This document shows positions 55,985 to 63,577 of a DNA stretch of 64,000 nt, one piece after another (position 1 is the first letter of the stretch; each line of letters opens with the position of its first letter). Source of the DNA: Halomonas sp. GTDB lineage: Bacteria; Pseudomonadota; Gammaproteobacteria; Pseudomonadales; Halomonadaceae. The stretch is from contig NZ_DRFS01000013.1 in the NCBI RefSeq assembly GCF_011050415.1, forward strand, positions 62,001 to 126,000. The letters are read 5' to 3'. Made by a program: the position numbers and the translations under genes. Below the pieces are notes generated by a model. That model had not been told where the DNA came from. It saw only the letters and a program-made list of their open reading frames with translations, and did not search any database.

Positions 55985-56256
55985 GAAGTGCAATTTCCTT
56001 GAATTGAAGCGGGCCAAGTGCCGTAGCTTGCGCCGCTTCACCGGCCAGTGGAGTTGCACATGAACTATCGGCACCTGACCCTGGAACAACGCTACCAGAT
56101 CGCCGCCCTGCACCGGGCTGGGTTCTACATCACCGATCCGAGTAGGAACTGCAAGCGGTAGAAGATCGGCTGAATGACCGCCCTCGCAAACGACTCGGCT
56201 ACCTGACGCCCAGCGAGGTATTCTTTAACCACGATCACATTGCACTTCAAAGCTGA
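55985..56256 (+). mobile_element. IS30-family element, internally deleted
   Basis: The transposase starts at 56060 with MNYRHLTLEQRYQIAALHRA-type sequence, the IS30 N-terminus. It then jumps to the C-terminus VEDRLNDRPRKRLGYLTPSE and VFFNHDHIALQS followed by TGA at 56254-56256, in a different frame. A TAG closes the N-terminal frame at 56159. About 250 middle codons are deleted. GAAGTGCAAT at 55985-55994 and its inverse ATTGCACTTC at 56239-56248 are candidate terminal inverted repeats. Confidence 0.75.
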
Positions 56257-56328
56257 ATCTACCGCCTGAGCACCATCGAGCAGGGCTTCGCTTTCAGATG
56301 CAGGATCGCGACTGTTGTTCCCACCGCT

Positions 56329-56361
56329 GCCTAACGACTGAATTGAGCCGTGCCGCGAAGC
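56329..56361 (-). other. Half of an integron attC-like site
   Basis: Minus strand GCTTCGCGGCACGGCTCAAT continues TCAGTCGTTAGGC, which has the CGGCTyAA L-box spacing and a perfect GTTRRRY core (GTTAGGC at 56329-56335) of attC sites. The partner left half is missing. The surrounding 351 bases (56257-56607) hold no gene I can support. Confidence 0.4.
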
Positions 56362-56607
56362 GAACTTCCTCTATTAATTAGCTGCTGTTGTATTAAGAGC
56401 AGTCGAAGACCACTTTTTATGAGAGGCCGGTACAACGTTGATCTTATGCATACGGTGAATAACAGCTGTGAGCTGCACGGGCTAGGGAACTCAGAACACC
56501 GCCTAGCGTCAAATCAAACAATGAGCTATACCAAATCTTCAAGAGTTAAGTTATTGCCCCAATTAAACTCAGTTGCATCTTTCGCCATCAAGAACTAGGA
56601 GGTTTAT

Positions 56608-56796
56608 ATGAGAAAATGGATTATATTGGCGCTCGTAAACTGGCTTCGCAAACCAGCAAATCGACAAAAAGCTAAAGAAGCATGGAATGGGTTTCGTGGG
56701 CGCAGCGCCGCAAGTCGAGCCTCTCGACAGCCTCAGGCTTCATCGCGTGAGCCATCAGCGACTCGGCCCGGCGATACGTTCGACCATCGGCCATAA
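56608..56796 (+). CDS. Small basic protein with N-terminal hydrophobic stretch
   Basis: 62 residues. AGGAGG lies 6 nt upstream of the ATG, a nearly perfect Shine-Dalgarno. The N-terminus is KWIILALVNWL, then a basic Lys/Arg/Ala-rich segment (KPANRQKAKEAWNGFRGRSA) and a Ser/Arg/Gln tail. It is followed by a terminator. I do not recognise the family. Confidence 0.55.
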   Translation: MRKWIILALVNWLRKPANRQKAKEAWNGFRGRSAASRASRQPQASSREPSATRPGDTFDHRP

Positions 56797-56866
56797 ATCA
56801 CAGGCCCGAGTATTGGATAAACGTAGAGCTATATTCAGAATTTTTGCTGCATAGATTATTAATACG

Positions 56867-56898
56867 AAAAGCCCTGCTGGAGTTTTCAGTGGGGCTTT
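56867..56898 (+). terminator. Terminator after the small basic protein
   Basis: 7-bp AAAGCCC/GGGCTTT stem extended by CTG/CAG, with A-rich sequence upstream and a short T-run. Confidence 0.7.
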
Positions 56899-57037
56899 AT
56901 TGTGATAGTAGGTTGGCCGCCTGAAAGGCGCGCTCTCCAGTTATTATTCCACCCTAGAAGTCAGCCAAAGAGGGTTGAGTGAAGCTTGAGATCATAGCTA
57001 TATTGGTGGCCTCTCAACTACGAATAAGGAGAAAGTG

Positions 57038-57448
57038 TTGGACAAAGCCGCCTACCACAGTCGCTGGGATCATATTGAGCAGATACAGCGAGAGCACAGC
57101 AACCTTCCTGAATCGGGCGTAGAGAACCGGGCAGCCCTTCATAAAGTACTGACCAACACCTTCCGAGAGTTCGTTATCACCTGTTATTGCGATTACTGGC
57201 GCTATGCCTACCAGTCCGCAGCCTTCTCCCTCATCTCTGAACGAGACGTGCTCATTGCCCGAGCCATCAAAGCTCACCACTGGACGCCGGGCATTGCCGC
57301 CAGCCTATCCAACTACGACCTAGCTCTATCTCTGATTGACGAACTGGCAGCGTTCAAACTGACGGAAATGGCCATTCACGTTTCCTACATGAACCTGCAA
57401 GACCTTCCCAAGGCTGACTATCAAGCACTGATCGAACCACACGAATAA
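57038..57448 (+). CDS. Uncharacterised soluble protein
   Basis: 136-residue protein, helical in pattern, without signal peptide or membrane segment. TTG at 57038 is the best start since AAGGAG lies 6 nt upstream; a GTG one codon earlier is only 3 nt from the Shine-Dalgarno. The sequence has conserved-looking aromatic clusters (CYCDYWRYAYQSAAFSLI). I do not recognise the family. It is followed by a hairpin at 57521-57546 and convergent to the zinc-ribbon gene. Confidence 0.6.
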   Translation: MDKAAYHSRWDHIEQIQREHSNLPESGVENRAALHKVLTNTFREFVITCYCDYWRYAYQSAAFSLISERDVLIARAIKAHHWTPGIAASLSNYDLALSLIDELAAFKLTEMAIHVSYMNLQDLPKADYQALIEPHE

Positions 57449-57520
57449 CTGAAGCTTGCACTAGCACCCATGTGTTGAGGAGTGCTCTTTATTCAAATAA
57501 GCACTGAGTACAAAACGAAG

Positions 57521-57549
57521 AAGCAACAATTCATAAATTGTTGCTTTTA
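57521..57549. terminator. Terminator between convergent small genes
   Basis: Perfect 11-bp stem AAGCAACAATT/AATTGTTGCTT with a 4-nt loop and TTTT on the plus strand. Confidence 0.8.
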
Positions 57550-57570
57550 TAGGAAGGTGTGAGCTGCTAA

Positions 57571-57789
57571 TTACTTTTTGTTGCCAGTAATTCCTTCAGT
57601 TACCTTTCGCAGCCCCTTTTCAACGAGATGTTCATCATCACTTTCACCGTCAACTTCATACGGGGATGGAGCGCCGTGCTCATATACCTCTGCCCCACAA
57701 GCACCACATTTGGTGGTGTGTTCCGGCTTGTCTGCAACTTCGGGCTTGTATTCCTTACCACATTTTCCGCACTTATTGACATGCTTCAT
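57571..57789 (-). CDS. Small zinc-ribbon protein
   Basis: 72-residue protein with two CxxC pairs, C7/C10 in KCGKCGKEY and C28/C31 in KCGACGAEV, forming one probable zinc ribbon, then an acidic tail and a Lys-rich end. The start MKHVNKCGKCG has AAAAGGAG upstream; the frame is open 56 codons further but without resemblance to anything. Family unknown. The 374 bases to its right up to the tRNA terminator hold no other gene that I can support. Confidence 0.65.
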   Translation of the reverse strand: MKHVNKCGKCGKEYKPEVADKPEHTTKCGACGAEVYEHGAPSPYEVDGESDDEHLVEKGLRKVTEGITGNKK

Positions 57790-58111
57790 GGCAGATCTCC
57801 TTTTGCCGTACCCACTGCTATTGAGCTGAAGGCAAAGGAATAGGTTCCATAAACACGTGGCAAAAGGATCACGTTGATCACTCATACCCAACGAGAAACT
57901 GACGACAGAGATTAGAAAACCTTCAAACACCAGGGAAATGGAGCCCAACCTGTACACAACGCCTAATGGGATTGAATCAGGGGCTCTTCAAAGGGCGGCA
58001 TACTGTAAAGAGTCTCGTTGGGCCAGTGGAATAATAATCTAGGGGAAGGTCAATATCAGCAGCGATTCAATCGAGAGTTATTTGTATGCTTCAATACCTC
58101 TTTCAACTGCC

Positions 58112-58154
58112 AAACAAAAACGGCCACTATAGCAATTAGCTAAGTGACCGTTTT
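58112..58154 (-). terminator. Terminator of tRNA-Pro(GGG)
   Basis: Long imperfect hairpin AAAACGGCCACT...AGTGACCGTTTT (one C-A mismatch, with an inner TAGC/GCTA stem) followed on the minus strand by TTTTTGTTTG. It begins 10 bases past the tRNA. Confidence 0.8.
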
Positions 58155-58163
58155 ATATGTTCT

Positions 58164-58240
58164 TGGTCGGAGCGACAGGATTCGAACCTGCGACCTTTGC
58201 AACCCCATTGCAACGCGCTACCAAGCTGCGCCACGCTCCG
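58164..58240 (-). tRNA. tRNA-Pro(GGG)
   Basis: 77-nt cloverleaf; anticodon stem TTGCA/TGCAA encloses ATGGGGT, anticodon GGG, reading CCC. Acceptor CGGAGCG/CGCTCCG and encoded ACCA are present. It is transcribed singly. Confidence 0.94.
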
Positions 58241-58378
58241 CTGTCTTTATTGGCCGCTACATCTTTGCCTCAAGACGGTGCGTATACTAGCTTTTTATTG
58301 CATAAATGAAAAGCCCTTATAGCGCTTTCTTTTCAAGTATTTGTCATACACCGGTTATGCTTGCACCCGCTACGATGG

Positions 58379-59194
58379 TCAGTTCTGATCAGCTTCAAGC
58401 AGCAGCTCTTTCATGGGATCGTGTACGCTGGGTGTGGTAACCAACAAATGCTCAGGATATAGGTCTGCCGGCACTTCCTGCGGTACTTCATACAGATGAC
58501 CTACACGTGCGCCCGCTTCTCGTGCGATAACCCAGCCTGCAACAAAATCCCAAGGCGAAACGCTTTCGTAGTACGCGTCTAAACGACCACAAGCCACATC
58601 ACATAAATCAAGCGCGGCGGCACCATTACGGCGAATATCTTGGCAATGTGTTAGCACCGCTTCTAAACGCTTAAGCAACTGCTTACGCGCCTCTTTACGG
58701 TAAGGAAACCCGGTGCCTACCAACGTATGCGCTAGCGAATCTGCACTACTTGGATGGATGGGCTGTCCGTTGCAAAAAGCACCGCCACCTTCAGTGGCAC
58801 TGAAGGTTTCACTTAAAAATGGCGCATGAACAACACCCACTTTGGCGACGCCATTTTCCATCCAGCCAATCGAAACCGCCACATGGCGCAAACCTTGGGC
58901 AAAATTCACCGTTCCATCAATGGGATCCACCACCCAGAGCTGTGGTGCATTCACATGCAACGCGCTTTCCGGGGCCAGCTCCTCACTCAAGCGTGCTTCG
59001 CCAGGAAAATGTTCTTCCAACCGCTGACTAATAAGCCGATCAACCGCCACATCCACATCGGTGACCAGCTCATTATCTTTTTTTAATCGATGCGCGAAAT
59101 CTTGCTGCTCTCTAGCGGCGATGATCACCTGCCCTGCTTCTTCAGCAATTGAAATAGCGATCTTTAAGCGCGCCTGTAAAGTGTGGTCAGTCAT
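58379..59194 (-). CDS. suhB: SuhB-type inositol-1-monophosphatase
   Basis: 271-residue Mg-dependent phosphatase. Metal sites lie in WVVDPIDGTVNFAQ (DPIDGT) near residue 80, the SEELAPE segment (Glu) before it, and the C-terminal WDFVAGWVIAREAG (last Asp). The ATG at 59194 has GGGAG 6 nt upstream; the frame is open 14 codons further. In E. coli SuhB also joins the rRNA transcription antitermination complex. No rRNA operon is nearby here. Confidence 0.9.
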   Translation of the reverse strand: MTDHTLQARLKIAISIAEEAGQVIIAAREQQDFAHRLKKDNELVTDVDVAVDRLISQRLEEHFPGEARLSEELAPESALHVNAPQLWVVDPIDGTVNFAQGLRHVAVSIGWMENGVAKVGVVHAPFLSETFSATEGGGAFCNGQPIHPSSADSLAHTLVGTGFPYRKEARKQLLKRLEAVLTHCQDIRRNGAAALDLCDVACGRLDAYYESVSPWDFVAGWVIAREAGARVGHLYEVPQEVPADLYPEHLLVTTPSVHDPMKELLLEADQN

Positions 59195-59281
59195 TGAGTC
59201 TCCCGTGGGTGAAATTGAACCGTTGTGACTGTCCACCTTAATCCGCCGAGATGTAATTTTCGAGACACTTATGGTGATGGC

Positions 59282-59710
59282 TTAGCGCAATACATCCACT
59301 AACACATCAATCACAATACGCGTAGCCGCTTCGATCAAAACAACGTCAGCGCCCACTCGCTCCCACTCGTAACCGGGGTAGCGCGGTAATTGCGCTGCTA
59401 ACTGGCCATCAAAGCGCTTAGCAATGCCCGGCGGCAATGGTTTACCACGCTCTAAATTACGCTGAATACCTGGCGGTAAGGGTTCAGCTCGCGGCGCGTC
59501 ATGCTGGCGCAATAGTTGGCGTAGTTCGCGCTCATTAATGCGCGGTAAGTCAATGCGACCCTCACGCTCTGGGCGGTGTCGGTTAGTCTCATGCTGATGG
59601 GCATTATCCCGTGCTCCGTGTGCGGGGGCATGAGCAGGTTGAGCCAACGCGATACTATTGAGCATTGATGCACTAAGCGCACTGATGATAATTATTCTAA
59701 GAGGGTTCAC
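59282..59710 (-). CDS. CigR-like (RcnB superfamily) secreted protein
   Basis: 142-residue protein with an N-terminal signal peptide (IIIISALSASMLNSIALAQ) and a His/Glu/Arg-rich middle. Duplicated proline motifs LPPGIQRNLERGKPLPPGIA and a C-terminal domain PGYEWERVGADVVLIEAATR, VIDVLVDVLR follow. This is the layout of the CigR anti-virulence family. The start is GTG with GAGGAG 7 nt upstream. Its role outside Salmonella is unknown. Confidence 0.75.
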   Translation of the reverse strand: MNPLRIIIISALSASMLNSIALAQPAHAPAHGARDNAHQHETNRHRPEREGRIDLPRINERELRQLLRQHDAPRAEPLPPGIQRNLERGKPLPPGIAKRFDGQLAAQLPRYPGYEWERVGADVVLIEAATRIVIDVLVDVLR

Positions 59711-59780
59711 TGTAAGCTCCTCGCTTAAGGTCAGAGCTTACAGTGTAAAGAACAAATGCGTAGGGATTGAGGAAATAAAG

Positions 59781-59803
59781 CAGCCGCTCCTAAAGAACGG
59801 CTG
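59781..59803 (-). terminator. Candidate terminator of pilA
   Basis: 6-bp stem CAGCCG/CGGCTG with an 11-nt loop, followed on the minus strand by CTTTATTT. It lies 27 bases past the pilA stop. Confidence 0.45.
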
Positions 59804-59829
59804 AAAAGTAGCAAAAAATCATAAAATAA

Positions 59830-60309
59830 TTAATTAGTTGGGAAATCATCTTGGCAGCCACGCGGGCGAATATTAGATTGGATTGTTGCAGAGCAATTCC
59901 AACTCCCATTATTTTCACGAACTACTCTCATCGTATTGGAGTCATTGCCTCCAAAACTTCCAAATGTGAAAATAATACTAGGAGTGTTCGTACCGATATT
60001 AGCGTAAGAAACTGTATTTCCACCAGATACAGAACCGTTATCAAAACCTACAAAATCCTCAAAAGCTGTATCACTAGTGAACTCATCAGAAGGGTTAATT
60101 CCTGATGCTATTGCTGCATCAAACCCAGTTTGAAGTGATCTTAAAGTAGTGTACGCGGAAGTTGCCTCTGCCCGTTGTGTATAGGACTGATACTGAGGAA
60201 CGGCCACCGCCGATAGAACACCAATAATTGCGATTACGATTAGTAGCTCAATCAGGGTAAAACCGCCTTGTTTGGTATTGCGGGTGACCGGCTGTGCAGG
60301 TTTCGGCAT
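59830..60309 (-). CDS. pilA: Type IV major pilin
   Basis: 159-residue prepilin. The cleavage site is G16[19 protein letters not shown], with E5 of the mature protein for assembly. The C-terminal D-region cysteines C139 and C152 should form the disulfide loop. AAGGAG lies 9 nt upstream of the ATG. The variable C-terminal half is AT-rich and Asn/Ser/Gly-rich, as in fast-evolving pilins. It is divergent from pilBCD, whose products assemble it. A 17-base palindrome AAGGAACAAGTTTCCTT lies at 60347-60363. Confidence 0.93.
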   Translation of the reverse strand: MPKPAQPVTRNTKQGGFTLIELLIVIAIIGVLSAVAVPQYQSYTQRAEATSAYTTLRSLQTGFDAAIASGINPSDEFTSDTAFEDFVGFDNGSVSGGNTVSYANIGTNTPSIIFTFGSFGGNDSNTMRVVRENNGSWNCSATIQSNIRPRGCQDDFPTN

Positions 60310-60550
60310 TAAAGTATCTCCTTAGGGGGCAAAGGTAATTCCTAATAAGGAACAAGTTTCCTTAAAAATAGTTAGGAACTATAGACATTACATTAGCTTG
60401 CGCGATATTTTTTTACAACACGCACTGTTAACGCTATCGGCTTAGCTGACTAAAACTTGAACTGTTAGAGATGTCAGCCATTGAGTGTCTATAAACGCTA
60501 GTTTTATGGTACAAATAGACCGCCTACGCTGATGTTGAACAGGTCCCTGA

Positions 60551-62308
60551 ATGAGCCAGCCCCCCTTTGAATCAACTTTGAGTCACGCTGCTGCACGGGG
60601 TGGTCTGCGTGGTATTGCCCAGCGTTTAGTCAATCATGGTTTGTTAAGCGATGCCCAAGCAGCGACAGCTGAAACGACGGCTTCCGATCTGGAAATATCG
60701 CTACTGCAGCATGTGATTGAGAGTGGATTAGTCGACCCAATCGCAGCAACGGTGGCGGCTGGATGGGAGTACGGCCTTCCCGTGATTGATCTTGAGGCAA
60801 TGCGCCTCTCTACTCTGCCGCCTGCTACTGATTACCCCATTAAAGTATTGCAAAGCCTTAACGTTTTGCCGTTAGCCCGCCATGGGCATCGCCTTACCGT
60901 GGCGGTACCCTACCCCGCGACGTTGACCCAACTTGATGAGCTGCAGTTTGCAACGGGGCTCAGCGTTGAAGGCGTTCTCGCTCCCGTTGATCAAATCACT
61001 GTCGCACTCAATAACTACCTTGCTCAAAATGAGCGTGGCATGCTTGATGAGCTGGAAGATATTGACGATGCAGTGAGCTCGCTAAACATTGTGCAAAGCA
61101 GTGATGGCAATGAGGTACCGCTCGAAGAGTCCTCCCAGAACAGCGAAGATGCACCCATCGTTAAGTTTGTTAATAAGATTTTATTAGACGCTATTCGGCG
61201 GGGTGCGTCCGATATCCATTTTGAGCCTTACGAAACGCTTTACCGGGTACGCTTTCGCGTTGACGGCATGTTGATTGAGGTGGCCAGGCCACCGTTTGCG
61301 ATGCGCAGTCGCATTGCCGCCCGCCTTAAAATCATGGCCCGCCTGGATATTTCCGAACGCCGCTTGCCGCAAGATGGCGCGATTAAGCTAAAGCTTTCAC
61401 GGACTCGCTCTCTCGACTTCCGGGTTAACTCGCTACCCACCGTTTATGGCGAAAAATTAGTGCTGCGGATTCTAGATCCTACTGCGGCGCAGCTTGGCAT
61501 TGAGCAACTGGGCTTTACCGATGAGCAGCGCATACACTACGAGCATGCGTTGAAACAGCCTCAGGGCATGATCCTAGTCACTGGTCCAACGGGTAGCGGT
61601 AAAACAGTATCGCTTTATACCGGCATTAATATTCTTAACAAAGTTGAACGCAATATTTGTACGGCAGAGGATCCGGTTGAAATTAAAGTATCAGGGATTA
61701 ATCAGGTCAACGTATTGCCTAAAATTGGTCTTGATTTTGCCAGCGCCCTGCGGGCTTTTTTACGTCAAGACCCTGATGTGGTGATGGTAGGTGAAATTCG
61801 CGACCTTGAGACCGCTGAAATTGCCATTAAAGCAGCTCAGACCGGTCACTTAGTGCTCTCCACCGTTCACACCAACTCGGCTGCCGAGACGCTGACACGC
61901 TTGGCTAATATGGGTGTTACTTCGTTTAATATTGCCAGTGCGGTGAGTTTAATTATTGCTCAGCGCCTAGCGCGCAAGCTCTGCAAACACTGTAAAGAGC
62001 CTGTAGAGATACCCCATGAGGCACTGCGCAAAGAGGGCTTTAAAAACGAAGAAATTACTCAGGCAACGATCTACAAACCGGTAGGTTGCAAACACTGCAC
62101 ACATGGTTATAAAGGGCGCGTCGGTATTTATGAAGTTGTGCCTATTACAGAAGCCATGCGCCAGTTGATTATGCGCGATGCCAATGCACTCGACATTGAT
62201 CAGCAAGCCCGGCGCGAAGGTTACCCTAGTCTTCATCGCAGCGGACTACTAAAAGTCATGCAGGGGATTACCAGCCTTGAAGAGGTTAACCGAGTGAGCA
62301 AGGAGTAA
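60551..62308 (+). CDS. pilB: PilB, type IV pilus extension ATPase
   Basis: 585-residue hexameric ATPase. N-terminal MshEN domain, Walker A GPTGSGKTVSLYTG near residue 345, Asp box and Walker B DPDVVMVGEIRDLETAEIA, then the tetracysteine zinc motif CKHC...CKHC near residues 475-520. It powers pilus extension. It starts the pilB-pilC-pilD operon, divergent from pilA with 241 bases between them. MshEN domains can bind c-di-GMP in some relatives, which would fit with the c-di-GMP gene in this window. Confidence 0.95.
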   Translation: MSQPPFESTLSHAAARGGLRGIAQRLVNHGLLSDAQAATAETTASDLEISLLQHVIESGLVDPIAATVAAGWEYGLPVIDLEAMRLSTLPPATDYPIKVLQSLNVLPLARHGHRLTVAVPYPATLTQLDELQFATGLSVEGVLAPVDQITVALNNYLAQNERGMLDELEDIDDAVSSLNIVQSSDGNEVPLEESSQNSEDAPIVKFVNKILLDAIRRGASDIHFEPYETLYRVRFRVDGMLIEVARPPFAMRSRIAARLKIMARLDISERRLPQDGAIKLKLSRTRSLDFRVNSLPTVYGEKLVLRILDPTAAQLGIEQLGFTDEQRIHYEHALKQPQGMILVTGPTGSGKTVSLYTGINILNKVERNICTAEDPVEIKVSGINQVNVLPKIGLDFASALRAFLRQDPDVVMVGEIRDLETAEIAIKAAQTGHLVLSTVHTNSAAETLTRLANMGVTSFNIASAVSLIIAQRLARKLCKHCKEPVEIPHEALRKEGFKNEEITQATIYKPVGCKHCTHGYKGRVGIYEVVPITEAMRQLIMRDANALDIDQQARREGYPSLHRSGLLKVMQGITSLEEVNRVSKE

Positions 62309-62311
62309 GGC

Positions 62312-63544
62312 ATGGCTAAAACGACGCGTCGACGCCAAACTCCCGCTATCAAACTGTTCCGCTGGAAGTGGGTAGGCAAAGGTCCACAAAATAGACCCTT
62401 AAGTGGCGAAATGATTGGCCGCAGTAAAGCCGAAGTAGCGGCCGAGCTAACCAAGCAAAATATTGTTATTGGGCGTATCAGTAAAAAGGGTGGCCTGGGT
62501 GGCAGTGGACGCATCTCTCCCAATGACATCATGGTCTTTGCCCGTCAGATGGCGACGATGATTCGTGCAGGCATTCCCCTCTTACAGGCACTTCAAGTAG
62601 TCGCTGAGAGTCTCAAAAAACCTGCTATGGTGGCGCTGGTTCAGCACATGATGAGCGATGTTTCATCGGGCTCTAGTTTTTCTGACGCCCTTCGTCGCCA
62701 TCCCAAGCACTTTGACCGTCTGTTTGTTAACTTGGTGGATGCTGGCGAGCAATCAGGTGCACTAGATCAAATGTTGGATCGTATTGCCACTTACAAAGAG
62801 AAAGTAGAATCACTCAAAGCACGCGTTAAGAAAGCCCTCTGGTATCCCACGGCGGTTATGACAATTGGTATTGCGGTCACCATGCTACTGCTGATTAAAG
62901 TGGTGCCTGAATTTGAAAGCATGTTCCAAAGCTTCGGTGCTGAATTGCCCGCACTAACCCAGATGACAGTCAATCTCTCAGAGCTTGCTCAACGCTACTG
63001 GCTTGCAGCACTCGGTGCACTGATTGGCTTAGTGCTGGTGCTAAAAATAAGCATTGAGCGCTCCCCTAAAATTGCCTACCGCATGCATGCGTTGTTACTT
63101 CGCTTGCCGGTGATAGGCGATATTATGCATAAATCAGCTATTGCGCGGTTTTCGCGCACGTTAGCCACCACCTTTGTTTCCGGCGTACCGCTGGTTGAGG
63201 GCTTGGATACCGCGGCAGGCGCCACAGGCAACAAAGTGTATGAACGCGCAGTGGTACAAACCCGTCAAGACGTCGCCACCGGGCAGCAGTTGCACTTTGC
63301 TATGCGAATGACCAATCGCTTCCCACCGCTGGCGATTCAAATGGTCAGTATCGGTGAGGAGGCGGGCTCGCTTGATGCAATGCTCAATCGTGTAGCTGAC
63401 TATTACGAAGAAGAAGTCGACAATAAAGTCGATGCCCTCACCTCGCTAATGGAACCGATCATCATCGTCGTCCTTGGCATATTGGTGGGCGGTGTTGTTG
63501 TATCCATGTATTTGCCTATCTTTGACTTAGGCTCAGCCCTATAA
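62312..63544 (+). CDS. pilC: PilC, type IV pilus inner-membrane platform protein
   Basis: 410-residue polytopic protein of the GspF/PilC family with two duplicated T2SF domains (about residues 65-190 and 270-395) and three or so membrane helices. The C-terminus EPIIIVVLGILVGGVVVSMY then LPIFDL is the family signature. It lies 3 nt after the pilB stop, so the two are translationally coupled. Standard length. Confidence 0.96.
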   Translation: MAKTTRRRQTPAIKLFRWKWVGKGPQNRPLSGEMIGRSKAEVAAELTKQNIVIGRISKKGGLGGSGRISPNDIMVFARQMATMIRAGIPLLQALQVVAESLKKPAMVALVQHMMSDVSSGSSFSDALRRHPKHFDRLFVNLVDAGEQSGALDQMLDRIATYKEKVESLKARVKKALWYPTAVMTIGIAVTMLLLIKVVPEFESMFQSFGAELPALTQMTVNLSELAQRYWLAALGALIGLVLVLKISIERSPKIAYRMHALLLRLPVIGDIMHKSAIARFSRTLATTFVSGVPLVEGLDTAAGATGNKVYERAVVQTRQDVATGQQLHFAMRMTNRFPPLAIQMVSIGEEAGSLDAMLNRVADYYEEEVDNKVDALTSLMEPIIIVVLGILVGGVVVSMYLPIFDLGSAL

Positions 63545-63577
63545 GCTTTTATCTACTTATCGACGTTAAGGAGTTTC

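Noticed and set aside
56350..56598. 82-codon open frame in the hotspot
   Set aside because: No Shine-Dalgarno, no family resemblance, odd composition, and it overlaps the half-attC region.
60310..60345. Sigma-54 promoter for pilA (GG-N10-GC at 60329-60342, minus strand)
   Set aside because: The start site would fall on the Shine-Dalgarno sequence, leaving no leader, and the -24 element matches poorly.
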